Below are positions 54,520 to 63,900 of a stretch of DNA of 64,000 nucleotides, in pieces. The DNA is from Clostridiales bacterium (GTDB taxonomy: Bacteria > Bacillota > Clostridia > Saccharofermentanales > Saccharofermentanaceae), in assembly GCA_017513085.1 (NCBI GenBank), contig JAFWDK010000019.1, forward strand, positions 62,001 to 126,000. Direction: 5' to 3'. The position numbers and the translations under genes were made by a program. Under the pieces are notes generated by a model, which saw nothing but the letters and a program-made list of their open reading frames with translations, made no database searches and was not told the DNA's origin. Numbering within the stretch: position 1 is the stretch's first letter; every line of letters starts with the position of its first letter.

Positions 54520-54548
54520 AGGATAGCACAACATCAATCGTCTGTCAC
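54520..54548 (-). promoter_or_regulatory. promoter of chvE operon
   Basis: On the reverse strand GTGACA (54548-54543), 17 bp, TATCCT (54525-54520). Moderate match; a leader of about 35 nt. I see no convincing CcpA (cre) site. Confidence 0.5.
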
Positions 54549-54589
54549 ATGAAATTTAAAAATTTTTCCCTGTTTTTTGTTCATTTGTC

Positions 54590-54631
54590 ACAAAAATTCG
54601 CAAAAACCGCCTAAAATACGACTTTTGCGAA
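54590..54631 (-). terminator. terminator of ppk
   Basis: TTCGCAAAA (54597-54605) pairs with TTTTGCGAA (54623-54631), loop about 17 nt, followed on the reverse strand by TTTTTG. Lies 30 nt after the ppk stop. Confidence 0.8.
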
Positions 54632-54660
54632 TTTCGAAAACTTTCATAATTGACTTAATA

Positions 54661-56832
54661 TTATTTGATTTGAAGATCTTCCTGACTGTCGATTTTTTTC
54701 TTTCCTCGAAGGTCAAGTTTATGGTAATCCCCGTTTGCATCAAGGAAATGGCTTCTTACCGTATCTTCCAGTTCGATATTCAACACTTCCATCACTCTCG
54801 CCTTACAATCCGGGTCTTCTACCGGGAACAAAAGCTCGACTCGGCGGATCAGATTTCTTGGCATCCAGTCGGCAGAGGAAAGATAAATATCTTCCTGTCC
54901 CTCATTGTAGAAATAGTAGATACGGGAGTGCTCCAGGAAACGTCCGGTGATCGACCTGACCGTGATATTTTCGGATAGTCCGGGAACTCCTGGCCGTAAA
55001 CAGCAGATTCCACGGACGATCAGATCGATCGGAACACCTGCACAGGATGCGTCGTAAAGAGCGTCAATGATCGTAGCATCCACAAGAGAATTCATCTTGG
55101 CGATAATGCGGGCTTTCTTTCCTTCTCTTGCTTTCTTGGCTTCCTGATGGATCTTTTCCAGAAAATAGCCCTTCATTTTAGTCGGTGCCGGGATCAGTCT
55201 CTTCCACTCCGGCGGTTCCGAGAAACCGGAGAGTGTGTTGAAGAACTCGGATGCATCCACGCCGAATGTTTCCGAAGCGGTAAACAATCCGATGTCTGTA
55301 TAGATCTTCGCCGTGATGTCGTTATAGTTGCCTGTTGCAAGATGCAGGTATCTCCTGATTCCTTCATCCTCATCTCTCACGACCAGCGTGATCTTACTAT
55401 GCGTCTTCAATCCGACAAGTCCGTATATTACGTGACAGCCGGCTTTTTCAAGCATTTTCGCCCAGTTGATATTGTTCTCTTCATCGAACCTTGCCTTCAG
55501 TTCAACAAGCACCATGACCTGTTTTCCGTTCTGTGCCGCTTCCGCAAGGAAACGGATGATCGGAGAACTCGAACTTACCCGGTAGAGCGTCTGCTTGATC
55601 GCTAAGACCTTCGGATCTTCAGCCGCCTGGCGTACAAATTCGATGACAGGATCGAAGCTCTCATACGGGTGATGGACCAGTCTGTCTTTTTCACGGATCG
55701 CGTCAAAAATGTTGACACCCTCCGGGAACATTCTCGGTTTAGCCGGTGCAAACGAGTGATAGCAAAGTGCCGGGAACTCATCACTGACGCGGGAATACAC
55801 TTTCATAAGGAAAGTCAGATCGATTGGGCCGCTGACCTCGAAAACATCTTTTTTCGAGATCTTTAACGAAGACGTAAGAAGTTTCAAAAGACGAGGATCG
55901 ATATCGTCATTCACTTCCATACGGATGATCTCGCCAAAACGGCGTTTCCTTACCTGCTCCTCAATTTCCTTGAGAAGATCTTCCGCCTCATCCTCATCGA
56001 TATCCAGATCGGCATTTCGCATAACACGGTAGAATCCGGAAGCCAGCACATCCGCTCCGGTGAAAAGCGAGGAAAGATTGGCCCGGATGATCTGTTCGAT
56101 CGGAACCATGCAGACACCGGAAGAAAGCCTCATTTCGAAAAGCCGCGGCACGACCGCCGGTACCTGCAATGTGGCAAACCGGTAAGCCGGCTCATAGACT
56201 TTCCCTTTCTTCTGCTGTTTCAAAAGCCGCTCCTGCTTCTGTTCTTCCGTTTCATCGATCAGGACACAAAGATTCAGCTGCCGGTTATAGATCAACGGAA
56301 ACGGACGGGATGCATCCACGCCCATCGGCGTCAGGATCGGATACAGCGTAGACTGGAAATACTCATCACATACCTCTTTCGCATGATCATCCAGATCATC
56401 GTAATCATTAATATAGATGTCGTGATTTTTCAAAGAAGGGACCAGCGAACGAGTATAGGTCGAATACATGAGCGCCATGGTGTTTCTGGCTTTCTCGTCG
56501 ATCTGTGTCAGCTGTTCCTTGACCGTTCGTCCTGAAATGTCTCTTTCGTTGTAATCTACGCTGAGAAGATCACGAAGCGAGGCAACACGAACGATATAAA
56601 ACTCATCCATGTTCGATGCCGTGATCGACAGAAATTTCAGACGTTCCAGAAGAGGATTCTTCGTATCTCGGGACTCAAAAAGGATACGGTTGTTAAACTC
56701 CAGCCAGCTCAGTTCACGGTTGAAATAGCGGCCGGAATCGGCTTCGATATCCGCATTATCCATAGCTGAATGGGCAACCTCACGTCTGACCCCTTTCAGC
56801 ATCTTTTCTTTTTTCTCTTTCTTCGTACTCAT
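54661..56832 (-). CDS. ppk: polyphosphate kinase 1
   Basis: Makes inorganic polyphosphate from ATP; 723 residues, normal for PPK1. N-terminal domain begins after a 30-residue charged tail at RYFNRELSWLEFNNRIL. Catalytic histidine in GLKTHSKITLVVRDE (near residue 457), the second in LEHSRIYYFYNEG, plus AVRGICCLRPGVPGLSENI (nucleotide-binding). Its ATG overlaps the stop of the Ppx-like gene by 4 bases, so synthesis and degradation or sensing of polyphosphate are coupled. A terminator follows. Confidence 0.97.
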   Translation of the reverse strand: MSTKKEKKEKMLKGVRREVAHSAMDNADIEADSGRYFNRELSWLEFNNRILFESRDTKNPLLERLKFLSITASNMDEFYIVRVASLRDLLSVDYNERDISGRTVKEQLTQIDEKARNTMALMYSTYTRSLVPSLKNHDIYINDYDDLDDHAKEVCDEYFQSTLYPILTPMGVDASRPFPLIYNRQLNLCVLIDETEEQKQERLLKQQKKGKVYEPAYRFATLQVPAVVPRLFEMRLSSGVCMVPIEQIIRANLSSLFTGADVLASGFYRVMRNADLDIDEDEAEDLLKEIEEQVRKRRFGEIIRMEVNDDIDPRLLKLLTSSLKISKKDVFEVSGPIDLTFLMKVYSRVSDEFPALCYHSFAPAKPRMFPEGVNIFDAIREKDRLVHHPYESFDPVIEFVRQAAEDPKVLAIKQTLYRVSSSSPIIRFLAEAAQNGKQVMVLVELKARFDEENNINWAKMLEKAGCHVIYGLVGLKTHSKITLVVRDEDEGIRRYLHLATGNYNDITAKIYTDIGLFTASETFGVDASEFFNTLSGFSEPPEWKRLIPAPTKMKGYFLEKIHQEAKKAREGKKARIIAKMNSLVDATIIDALYDASCAGVPIDLIVRGICCLRPGVPGLSENITVRSITGRFLEHSRIYYFYNEGQEDIYLSSADWMPRNLIRRVELLFPVEDPDCKARVMEVLNIELEDTVRSHFLDANGDYHKLDLRGKKKIDSQEDLQIK

Positions 56833-58376
56833 CGAATCTGCCTCCGAACTTTAAGAAGTGCTTTTACCGAGAAGAACTGCGTAAACAGATCGGTATGGTT
56901 TTCGAAAAACCATTTGTCATATGTCATGTCATAATTTGTATCGCCGCTAATGGTCATCACGCCGTCAGGACTGAGGCTGACCGTGATCTCATGGAGCTTC
57001 TGCTTATGCGAAGCGTCCAGAGCATCAGCCAGACGAAGGATCGCCGTCAGTTTGGATACCAGGACCTGGTCTTCCGTGGATATGTCTTTATAACGTTCAT
57101 CCAGATAAAAATCCGGATCCACATAAAATCTGCCGACCAGAGCCGTGATCTTTCTTTCCTTCTCGGAAATGCCGATCAGCTCGGTCCTGTCTATAATGCT
57201 GTATGTAGACGGACTCGGGTTGGAAATGTTGATAAACTTACCCACCTCATGACAGATCGCGGCCACGCGAAGAAGTGTTCTCTCCCGGTTATTCATGCCG
57301 TGGATCTTGCGTGTGGCATCAAAGATCGCCATCGCTGCGCTTTCTACGAATGTGATATGTTTCTTTTCCGATTTATAACGCTTGGCAACATGGCGCGCTG
57401 CCGATACAATGTCCGAGTTCGGATCCGCTACCAGATCATAATGCTTATGCGTCCATGCGTAATCGTACATCACTCCTTCGGTCAGAGAAGCATCCGGCAT
57501 ATGCACGCCCTCGATGCCGGTATAGTCCAGCATCTTCTTAACCATCAGCGCGGTCGGAAGAAGAAGCGGCGCAGTAGCCGGTGTAATATCCAGTTTTCTG
57601 GCAAGTGCTTCCGGACTGGTATGAAGCAGCGCATTGACAATGTCATCAAACTGCTCCTTGCTCAAATGGCAGTATTCTCGTGGAGACTCCCCGGCAAGTG
57701 CTTTAATAAAACCGATATCACTTCCGAAAACGATCAGATTCTTATACTTGATATTCTTCGGCTCGATCGCGTGATACTCCGCCAGATCCTGCGAAACATA
57801 CTCTTCCAGCACTTCGGTATAATGCGTGGTCTGCTTGGCCAGATCGGACAGCAGTTCACTGATACGAAGGGAACCCAGCATCGTATTCTGGCTGAAGATC
57901 AATTCGGATTTGTCGTAGAGCGTCGCCTGCATGCTGCCCGAACCGATATCCAGTACCATCGTTCCCGAAGAAACCAGATTCATAAAGCCCGGCTGACTCT
58001 CCTTGACCGCCAGATTATGGAAATACCGTTCTCTCGCATTATCCAGCACCTGCACCTTGATCCCCGTGCGCACACGGATCTGCTCAATGACCATAGCCCG
58101 GTTGCTCGCTTCGCGAAAAGCACTTGTCGCCACGCAAACAACATCTTTGATCTTGTACTCTTTGATCTTCTGCGCGAACCCTTCCAGGATCTCGATCAGT
58201 TCTGCAGACTGCGGCTGCGAGATCACGCCTTCAGTATATGCTTTGGACACGATGGACAGATATTTCCTTACCGATTCGATCTCTTTGGGCATACTTTTGT
58301 CACCCAATTCGAAGATCTTCATTCTTAAGGAAAGCGACCCCATGTCGATGACCGCCAGCAAACTTTTCTTACTCAT
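56829..58376 (-). CDS. Ppx/GppA-family phosphatase with HD-like domain
   Basis: A 515-residue protein of the exopolyphosphatase/pppGpp-phosphatase family. The actin-like N-terminal part has AVIDMGSLSLRMKIFEL and DIGSGSMQATLY, weaker than the usual DIGGGS. The family Glu in the NEEAR motif is replaced, the region reading DNARERY. The C-terminal half (from about residue 300) carries an HD-type helical domain with CHEVGKFI and RLADALDASHK. ATG at 58376 after GAGGAG; a longer frame from 7 codons upstream has the ribosome binding site inside it. Co-transcribed with ppk; an upstream TATAAT is at 58413-58408. Confidence 0.85.
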   Translation of the reverse strand: MSKKSLLAVIDMGSLSLRMKIFELGDKSMPKEIESVRKYLSIVSKAYTEGVISQPQSAELIEILEGFAQKIKEYKIKDVVCVATSAFREASNRAMVIEQIRVRTGIKVQVLDNARERYFHNLAVKESQPGFMNLVSSGTMVLDIGSGSMQATLYDKSELIFSQNTMLGSLRISELLSDLAKQTTHYTEVLEEYVSQDLAEYHAIEPKNIKYKNLIVFGSDIGFIKALAGESPREYCHLSKEQFDDIVNALLHTSPEALARKLDITPATAPLLLPTALMVKKMLDYTGIEGVHMPDASLTEGVMYDYAWTHKHYDLVADPNSDIVSAARHVAKRYKSEKKHITFVESAAMAIFDATRKIHGMNNRERTLLRVAAICHEVGKFINISNPSPSTYSIIDRTELIGISEKERKITALVGRFYVDPDFYLDERYKDISTEDQVLVSKLTAILRLADALDASHKQKLHEITVSLSPDGVMTISGDTNYDMTYDKWFFENHTDLFTQFFSVKALLKVRRQIR

Positions 58377-58449
58377 GAAGTACTCCTCATCCGTCAAGAT
58401 TTCTTACATTATAAACGTCAAAAATGGCAATTCCGTTAACAATCGGGAG

Positions 58450-59562
58450 TCAGGAATTCAGATATGCCTCAATGACTTTACCCGTCATCTCTTTCGTTCC
58501 AAGGATCTTATCCTGCTTCGAAAGAGATATGTCGACCGTCCGATATCCATCTGCCAGTACACTTCGGACCGCCTGTTCCACTTTGGCCGCCTCATCAGGA
58601 AGATTCAATGAAGAACGGAGCATCATGGCCGCCGACAGGATAGTCGCCAACGGGTTCGCGATCCCCTTCCCTGCAATATCCGGAGCAGACCCGTGTACCG
58701 GTTCGTACATGCCCGGTTTACCGGGTGCGCCGAGAGACGCCGACGGAAGCATACCGATCGACCCTGTGATCATTCCGGCCTCGTCAGAAAGAATATCACC
58801 GAACATATTACTGGTAACGATCACGTCCATCTCCGGCGCCTGTCTCAGAAGCTGCATCGAAGCATTATCCACATACATGAATTCCACATTGACTTCCGGA
58901 TATTCCGGCGCGATCCTCTCCGTCACTTTTCTCCAAAGACGGGAGGTTTCAAGGATATTCGCTTTATCGACCACAATAAGACGCTTCCGTCTTTGCATCG
59001 CAATGGTAAATCCTACCTTCAGGATCCTCTCGATCTCCGCCTCGCTGTATCGCTCCACATCGAAAGCTTCAATTCCCTTCGGCGTTCCGTCCGAAAGCTG
59101 CTCCTCCGAAGGTCCGATTCCTCTTTCTCCGAAATAAATACCTCCGGTCAGTTCCCGTACGATCATGATATCTACGCCATCTTTAACAATATCCTCACGA
59201 AGCGGACTCGCCGAGCGAAGCTCCGGGAAAAGAACAGCCAGCCGAAGATTGGCGAAAAGTCCCAACTCTTTACGCAATCCCAGAAGTGCCGCCTCCGGGC
59301 GCTTCTTTCCGGGAAGGCCGTCCCACTTCGGACCGCCGACCGCGCCAAGAAGTACCGCGTCACTTTCTTTGGCACAGTTTAAAGATTCTTCCGGAAGTGG
59401 ATCATCAACCTGATCGATCGCACAACCACCTGCAATGACCTTCTGAAAAACGAACTCGTGTCCACTCTTCTTTCCTACTGCCTGAAGCACCTCGCATGCA
59501 CTATCCGTCACTTCCGGGCCGATCCCGTCTCCCGGGATCACGCAGATAATAAATTTGGTCAT
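58450..59562 (-). CDS. leuB: 3-isopropylmalate dehydrogenase
   Basis: Oxidatively decarboxylates 3-isopropylmalate with NAD in leucine synthesis; 370 residues. IPGDGIGPEVTDSACEVL (start), LLGAVGGPKWDGLP, RELTGGIYFGERG, VDKANILETSRLWRKV, NMFGDILSDEAGMITGSIGMLPSASLG and GSAPDIAGKGIANPLATIL are all typical. The ATG at 59562 follows AGAAGGTG; an earlier GTG (59571) sits within that ribosome binding site. Last gene of leuC-leuD-leuB. Confidence 0.97.
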   Translation of the reverse strand: MTKFIICVIPGDGIGPEVTDSACEVLQAVGKKSGHEFVFQKVIAGGCAIDQVDDPLPEESLNCAKESDAVLLGAVGGPKWDGLPGKKRPEAALLGLRKELGLFANLRLAVLFPELRSASPLREDIVKDGVDIMIVRELTGGIYFGERGIGPSEEQLSDGTPKGIEAFDVERYSEAEIERILKVGFTIAMQRRKRLIVVDKANILETSRLWRKVTERIAPEYPEVNVEFMYVDNASMQLLRQAPEMDVIVTSNMFGDILSDEAGMITGSIGMLPSASLGAPGKPGMYEPVHGSAPDIAGKGIANPLATILSAAMMLRSSLNLPDEAAKVEQAVRSVLADGYRTVDISLSKQDKILGTKEMTGKVIEAYLNS

Positions 59563-59576
59563 TACTGTCACCTTCT

Positions 59577-60071
59577 TTATTTGCTTAGTTTATTTTTCGT
59601 ATAACCCACCAGGCCGTCCGACTTGATGATTTCAGAAATAAATGCAGGAAAAGCATTTGCCCGGAATACCTGATTAGAAGTCAGATCCATGATCACCCCG
59701 GTATCAAAATCCACGGAGATCTCATCTCCGTCATCGATCCCCTCATAGGCTTCCTTACACTCCAGGATCGCAAGTCCCGTATTGATACTGTTTCTATAGA
59801 AGATCCTGGCAAAGGAAGGCGCGATCACGCAAGCGATCCCACTTGCTTTGATCGCGATCGGCGCATGTTCACGCGAGGAACCGCAACCGAAGTTCGGTCC
59901 CGCAATGATAATATCTCCCGGTTTCACCCGATTGATGAATTCCGGATCCAGATCCTCCATACAATGCTTCGCCAATTCTTCTTTAGCCGAAGTATTCAGA
60001 TATCTTGCCGGAATGATCACATCCGTATCCACATTTGCTCCATACTTGATCGTACGACCGGTAATCTGCAT
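59577..60071 (-). CDS. leuD: 3-isopropylmalate dehydratase small subunit
   Basis: Small subunit of the isomerase; 164 residues of the swivel domain. [66 protein letters not shown] contains the substrate-specificity loop. I place the start at ATG 60071 after AAAGGA; the longer frame begins seven codons upstream over that site. Between leuC and leuB, 14 nt before leuB. Confidence 0.96.
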   Translation of the reverse strand: MQITGRTIKYGANVDTDVIIPARYLNTSAKEELAKHCMEDLDPEFINRVKPGDIIIAGPNFGCGSSREHAPIAIKASGIACVIAPSFARIFYRNSINTGLAILECKEAYEGIDDGDEISVDFDTGVIMDLTSNQVFRANAFPAFISEIIKSDGLVGYTKNKLSK

Positions 60072-60129
60072 ATTAATCATTCCTTTCATCATGATTCCGT
60101 CTCCCGTGAAACGGAAATTCTCTACTTAT

Positions 60130-61413
60130 TTATACGATCGGAAGTTCATCCGGACTTCCTATATATCCCAAAACAGCCGAAGCAGCCGCGACCTCCACAC
60201 CGGCCAGATACACTTCGGAATCCTTGTGTCCCATTCGACCGACGAAATTCCGGTTGGTAGTCGACACACACTTTTCACCCTTGGCCAGAACGCCCATGTA
60301 TCCGCCAAGGCAAGGACCGCACGTAGGTGCGGAAACCACACATCCCGCGTCAAGGAAGATCTCAAGCAGACCTTCTTCGAGCGCCTGCCTGTAAACTCTC
60401 TGCGATCCCGGAAGAATGATCGCACGCACCCCTTCTGCGACCTTTCTCCCCATAAACACACACGCGGCTTTCCGGATATCTTCGATCCGGCCGTTGGTAC
60501 AAGAGCCCACCACGACCTGATCGATATAGATCTTGGAAAAAGTTCCCAGTTCGCGAACATTAGACGGCAAATGAGGGAAAGCGACAACAGGACGTACCTC
60601 AGAAAGATCGATCGTGATCTCCTGATCATAAACCGCATCCTCATCCGGATACAGCCACGACGGCGCACCCGCATAACCCAGCACACGCTTCTTTACATAA
60701 TCCAGGGTACGCTCATCGATCGGGAAGATTCCATTCTTCGCGCCACACTCTATCGCCATATTGCAGATCGTCAGCCGGTCCGCCATCGAAAGTGCCGCTA
60801 CACCCTCTCCGCAGAATTCCAGCGACTTATAAAGCGCACCATCCACACCTATCTTTCCGATCAACGACAGTATGACATCTTTTCCGGACACATGCTTACC
60901 CAGCCTTCCGGTCAGGTTCACCCGGATCGCGCCCGGAACACGGAACCAAGTCTTTCCGGTCGCCATCGCGCAAGCAAGATCCGTAGAACCGACTCCGGTG
61001 CTGAAAACGCCCAGTGCGCCGTATGTGCAAGTATGGGAATCCGCGCCGATAATGCAGTGACCCGGCAAAGCCAGACCGTTCTCCGGGATAATGACATGTT
61101 CCACACCCATGTCTTCTCTTCCCTGCTCATAATAATGGGTAATGCCCTGTTCTCTTGCAAACTCCCGCATCTTCTTGCATTGTTCGGCTGACTTGATATC
61201 TTTATTCGGTGCAAAATGATCCGGCACCAGAACGATCTTGTCTTTATCAAAAACTTTGTCAAAAGCACTTTCACGGAAACAGTCGATGGCAGGCGGAGTG
61301 GTGATATCATTTCCCAGAAGCAGATCAAGGTCTGCTTCGATCAGGTCACCTTGTTTGACCTCATTCATTCCTGCGTGTGCCGCAAGGATCTTCTGCGTCA
61401 TTGTCATACCCAT
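60130..61413 (-). CDS. leuC: 3-isopropylmalate dehydratase large subunit
   Basis: Aconitase-type subunit with a [4Fe-4S] cluster, 427 residues (LeuC2/HacA type). Cluster cysteines: [14 protein letters not shown] and [25 protein letters not shown] is the substrate-region motif. I start at ATG 61413 ([15 protein letters not shown]), preceded by GGTGG, because family proteins begin here and the predicted promoter -10 lies only about 40 nt upstream; the earlier ATG at 61479 would lie upstream of that promoter. First gene of leuCDB; leuA is not in the window. Confidence 0.95.
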   Translation of the reverse strand: MGMTMTQKILAAHAGMNEVKQGDLIEADLDLLLGNDITTPPAIDCFRESAFDKVFDKDKIVLVPDHFAPNKDIKSAEQCKKMREFAREQGITHYYEQGREDMGVEHVIIPENGLALPGHCIIGADSHTCTYGALGVFSTGVGSTDLACAMATGKTWFRVPGAIRVNLTGRLGKHVSGKDVILSLIGKIGVDGALYKSLEFCGEGVAALSMADRLTICNMAIECGAKNGIFPIDERTLDYVKKRVLGYAGAPSWLYPDEDAVYDQEITIDLSEVRPVVAFPHLPSNVRELGTFSKIYIDQVVVGSCTNGRIEDIRKAACVFMGRKVAEGVRAIILPGSQRVYRQALEEGLLEIFLDAGCVVSAPTCGPCLGGYMGVLAKGEKCVSTTNRNFVGRMGHKDSEVYLAGVEVAAASAVLGYIGSPDELPIV

Positions 61414-61451
61414 GTCCTGTACCACCTTTCCCAATTGCGTTCCTTCTTTTA

Positions 61452-61480
61452 TGTTACTTGCAAACTTTGTAACGTGCAAG
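61452..61480 (-). promoter_or_regulatory. promoter of leuCDB
   Basis: On the reverse strand TTGCAC (61480-61475), 17 bp, TAACAT (61457-61452). The inverted repeat CTTGCA...TGCAAG (61458-61463 and 61476-61481) overlaps both the -35 and the spacer and could be an operator. Confidence 0.5.
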
Positions 61481-61507
61481 AATAACTACCAGAATTTCTT
61501 GACATTG

Positions 61508-61516
61508 TGGTATAAT
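61508..61516 (+). promoter_or_regulatory. extended -10 of the zinc-ribbon/ABC-F operon
   Basis: TGGTATAAT (TATAAT 61511-61516). No good -35 at 17 bp. Divergent from the leu promoter; the start near 61523 gives a leader of about 28 nt. Confidence 0.5.
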
Positions 61517-61550
61517 AAGAAAAATTTCTTATGGTTTGGTGAGGTGGCTT

Positions 61551-61934
61551 ATGGCACGTGGTTTTTTTGCAACAAATCCCTCTTATGGTAATAATGGAGC
61601 TGGCATGAATACGGCATCCACAATGGATCTTCGCGCATACGGCGAAGAAATCGCTCATCTCAAGGGGCAGGTCGCCAGACTAAACATGATCACGGAAGGT
61701 CTTTGGACGATCCTCAAGAACGAAGGACACACCGACGAGGAACTGGTATCGATCCTCTCGGAATTAGATACGAATAAGAAGAACAAGAAGAGTGCGATCG
61801 AGCAGGGAGAAGAAACACCGACGAAGCGCAGAGAATGCCCGAACTGTCATGTCCCGCTTCAGAATACCGATTCGATCATTGACCGTTGCATCTACTGTGG
61901 TCATGAAGTGATCGGAAATCCTTTTGACGATTGA
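61551..61934 (+). CDS. zinc-ribbon protein of unknown function
   Basis: A 127-residue cytoplasmic protein: a flexible N-terminus, a helical stretch (DLRAYGEEIAHLKGQVARLNMITEGLWTIL), a Lys-rich linker and a C-terminal zinc ribbon (CPNCHVPLQ ... CIYCGHEV). GAGGTGG precedes the ATG at 61551. It is 27 nt before the ABC-F gene and co-transcribed with it. I recognise no family; the helical part could be a protein-binding coiled coil. Confidence 0.75.
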   Translation: MARGFFATNPSYGNNGAGMNTASTMDLRAYGEEIAHLKGQVARLNMITEGLWTILKNEGHTDEELVSILSELDTNKKNKKSAIEQGEETPTKRRECPNCHVPLQNTDSIIDRCIYCGHEVIGNPFDD

Positions 61935-61961
61935 TCTTCTCTTCTTTAGGAAGGAAGAAGA

Positions 61962-63893
61962 ATGCCTTTACTATCTGTAAATAAAGTTTCGAAAACTTAC
62001 CACTCACGCCTTCTTTTAGATGGCGTGTCTTTTTCTGTCGAACGCGGAGATAAGATCGCGCTCATCGGAAATAACGGAACCGGAAAATCCACGTTGTTCA
62101 AGATGATCCAGGGCAAAGTGGAACCTGACGAAGGAGAGATCCTCCATCACGGAACTGCAATCGCCGGTTATCTTTCCCAGAACATGGATGAACTGGATCT
62201 AAGCGGAAGCCTTCTCATATCCGAAGAGCTCGCCGATATTTCAGACAAGATGCATGATGCGGAGTTCCGGCTTTCCACTTCTGACGCGGCCACTTCCCAA
62301 TCCTTGCTTCGCGAATATGAGCAGCTGACCGCCCGTTTCGAAGCATTGGGCGGTTACGATTACGAACCCCGCATGAAAGCCGCATTGGCAGGTCTCGGTC
62401 TTTCCAACATCGACTGGACCCGTGACGTAACCAGTTTCTCCGGTGGCGAAAAGATGCGCATTTGTCTTGCCAGACTCATCGTCTCCCGTCCGGACATTCT
62501 CCTGCTCGACGAGCCGACCAACCATCTGGACACAGAAGCCATGGAATGGCTGGAATCATTTATCCGTTCATATGGCGGCGCCGTTCTTCTCATTTCGCAC
62601 GACCGTTACTTTATCGATCACACGGTCACGAAGATCTTCGAACTGGAAAACTCTCACATTACTGCCTATCGCGGTAATTACACTGACTACAAGGAACAAA
62701 AACAGCGTTTTCTTGATGACCAGCGCCAGCTGATCGCAAATCTTGAAAAAGAACTTCACCGTCAGGAAGGTGTGACTCAGACCATGCTTTCCCATAGAAA
62801 CATTTCCGGGTATCACGCACGCGAAAAAGTCGTAGCCAAGCTGTCTGATCGTCTTGCCGAAGAACGGGCGAAGATCACCGGCGGTCCTCTTCGCATGAGT
62901 TTTAAACTGATGCCGGAAGAACGTTCCGGCGACGAAAACAAGAAACTCCTGGAGGCCAGAAAGATCGGCAAGACTTTCCCTGACGGAAAAGTGCTTTTTA
63001 CAGACGTATCTTTTGAGATCAAAGCTTCCGACAAGTTTTTCCTGGTAGGTCCGAACGGGTGCGGTAAGACCACCATGCTCTCCCTTCTTCTGGGAAAAGT
63101 GGATGACTTCGACGGCGATGTCCTTGTTTCCGGATCATCGCGGATCGGATATATGGGACAGTTCGTCCCGTTTGAAGATGAGTCCCGGACGATCCTGGAC
63201 GAACTCATGACACGAAGTGAACTCAGCGAAAAATCAGCCAGAAACCTTCTGGCCCGATTCGGGTTTCGTGATATCGACGTCTATAAAGAAATCTCCGTCC
63301 TTTCCGGCGGCGAACGTTCCAGACTCTACCTTTGCTGCCTGCTGGAAGAAAAACCGGAACTTCTCTTTCTCGACGAACCGACTAACCATCTGGATATCGA
63401 TTCCCGTGAAGTTCTTGAGGACGCTCTCGCCGAATACAATGGTGCGATCCTGGCCGTCAGCCATGACCGTTATTTCATTGAAAAATGCCGTAGCAAGATC
63501 CTCGGCTTTTTCGGTACCCGCGTAGACCTGATGGATAGTTACGAGCAGTACCGGAAGAAATATGCTGCGTTTACCGCTTCAGAAGATGAAAACCGTGCCA
63601 GAGCCGCTTCCGAACTCCGTGCGGCGGAAAAAGAACGCAAGTCAGCTGAACGTGATGCTGCCAAAGAACGTACACCGGGAGTCAACCGTGCACAGGAGCG
63701 TCGTGAAAACGCCAAGCGCAAAGAACGGATCCGTTTCCTTGAGGGGCGCATCGCCGAACTGGAAGAGGAACAGAAAACGCTGGAGGCTTCCTTCGGTCCG
63801 GATACCTCACCGGAAGACTATGACCGGTATGCCAAAAATGCCGAGGAACTGGAAAACATGTATACCGAATACATGGACCTGGAAGGCTCCTGA
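61962..63893 (+). CDS. ABC-F family ATPase
   Basis: A 643-residue soluble protein with two ABC domains joined by a linker: first domain GNNGTGKST, FSGGEKMRICLARL, DEPTNHLD; second domain GPNGCGKTT, LSGGERSRLYLCC, DEPTNHLDI. The P-site tRNA-interaction linker lies between about residues 240 and 330. A long charged C-terminal coiled coil (from about 530) resembles Uup/YdiF types. Members act on the ribosome, either as translation factors or as antibiotic-resistance proteins; context here favours a housekeeping translation factor. AGGAAGG precedes the ATG. Confidence 0.93.
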   Translation: MPLLSVNKVSKTYHSRLLLDGVSFSVERGDKIALIGNNGTGKSTLFKMIQGKVEPDEGEILHHGTAIAGYLSQNMDELDLSGSLLISEELADISDKMHDAEFRLSTSDAATSQSLLREYEQLTARFEALGGYDYEPRMKAALAGLGLSNIDWTRDVTSFSGGEKMRICLARLIVSRPDILLLDEPTNHLDTEAMEWLESFIRSYGGAVLLISHDRYFIDHTVTKIFELENSHITAYRGNYTDYKEQKQRFLDDQRQLIANLEKELHRQEGVTQTMLSHRNISGYHAREKVVAKLSDRLAEERAKITGGPLRMSFKLMPEERSGDENKKLLEARKIGKTFPDGKVLFTDVSFEIKASDKFFLVGPNGCGKTTMLSLLLGKVDDFDGDVLVSGSSRIGYMGQFVPFEDESRTILDELMTRSELSEKSARNLLARFGFRDIDVYKEISVLSGGERSRLYLCCLLEEKPELLFLDEPTNHLDIDSREVLEDALAEYNGAILAVSHDRYFIEKCRSKILGFFGTRVDLMDSYEQYRKKYAAFTASEDENRARAASELRAAEKERKSAERDAAKERTPGVNRAQERRENAKRKERIRFLEGRIAELEEEQKTLEASFGPDTSPEDYDRYAKNAEELENMYTEYMDLEGS

Positions 63894-63900
63894 CGATGTC

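Noticed and set aside
56895..58328. Forward frame of 477 codons opposite the Ppx-like gene
   Set aside because: Antisense shadow; composition rich in Arg, His and Ile as is typical for the complement of this coding sequence.
4070..62999. AGTGCTTTT as a Pasteurellaceae-type DNA uptake sequence
   Set aside because: The known USS core is AAGTGCGGT; the word here differs and the organism is a Firmicute, so I report the over-representation without that label.
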